Assembly: GCF_001039355.2 (NCBI RefSeq)
Contig: NW_019775833.1
Coordinates: forward strand, 1 to 64,000
Origin: Lingula anatina
Taxonomy: Eukaryota > Brachiopoda > Lingulata > Lingulida > Lingulidae
Direction: 5' to 3'
Length of the DNA stretch: 64,000 nucleotides
Of the stretch, positions 63,743 to 64,000 are shown piece by piece. The translations under genes were made by a program, and so were the position numbers. A model generated the notes under the pieces. That model was not told the origin of the DNA. It saw nothing but the letters and a program-made list of their open reading frames with translations, and made no database searches. The stretch's first letter is position 1. Each line of letters begins with the position of its first letter.

Positions 63743-64000
63743 TTCACTATAACATGCTTCTAAGTACAACCCCCTTAAGTACCACACAGTTGTCAAAGGA
63801 GCCTTTCTCATTTCATTGATTTGCAAACTCTGTTTTCTGGTGAAAGCGGTATTTGCAAAATTCCTAATTGTTCACTAATGACCTTCTTACAATAAAACTG
63901 TCTAGGTTGCAATTTCCCAGAAAATCAACACACATTGATCTAGTCTTGGATGTCTCACATTTTCTTCCTTAAAGAGCTTATGTTATTGGCATTAGAAGGA
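61135..64000 (+). other. DENND5 intron 4, running out of the window
   Basis: No exon matching the continuation of the DENN core was found, so the next exon lies beyond the window. Two direct copies of AATTTAAACCTTATGTATTT lie at about 63407-63452. No other gene is supported. Confidence 0.6.
63680..63738. repeat. (CT)n microsatellite
   Basis: CT dinucleotide tract of about 59 bp. Confidence 0.97.

Overview
This is a window of animal nuclear genome, about 35-37% GC by eye. It has long introns, many microsatellites, small inverted-repeat DNA transposons and one long run of N. The proteins resemble slow-evolving animal orthologues, and the repeat style (foldback and CAGG-ended MITEs, a Tc1/mariner relic, high allelic divergence) suggests a marine lophotrochozoan, perhaps a mollusc. 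The species cannot be named from the sequence alone.

Layout. 1-10 kb is mostly non-coding and holds one single-exon gene for a 227-residue two-transmembrane protein (2584-3267, +). 7.4-13.6 kb is a transposon-rich stretch: several MITEs, a 550-bp foldback element and a decayed Tc1/mariner element. 15-23.1 kb (-) is a ten-exon secreted or lysosomal acid lipase gene whose last five exons appear twice. 23.97-48.54 kb (+) is ARID2, the ARID/RFX/zinc-finger subunit of the PBAF chromatin remodeller, with 22 coding exons (1,715 codons) and exons 6-11 present twice. 50.7-52.2 kb (-) is a complete five-exon HINT2-like mitochondrial HIT-family gene. 52.58 kb onward (+) is the 5' part of a DENND5 Rab-GEF gene. 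Its exon 4 appears twice and the gene runs out of the window.

Gene order alternates: lipase and ARID2 are head to head (836 bp between start codons), ARID2 and HINT2 are tail to tail, and HINT2 and DENND5 are head to head (338 bp). The two divergent pairs probably share bidirectional promoters. The lipase/ARID2 one contains an exact match to the YY1 core motif. The four proteins have unrelated jobs (lipid hydrolysis, chromatin remodelling, mitochondrial nucleotide hydrolysis, Rab activation), so the arrangement reflects shared promoters, not a pathway.

The dominant oddity is technical. Four isolated single N bases (12522, 16592, 38292, 59900) each sit between two nearly identical adjacent blocks. 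These look like the two alleles of a highly heterozygous diploid placed in series by the assembler. In ARID2 and DENND5 the extra exons happen to keep the reading frame, so they could pass unnoticed as real tandem exons. I found no CRISPR array, RNA gene, virus-like gene or clearly new multi-gene system.
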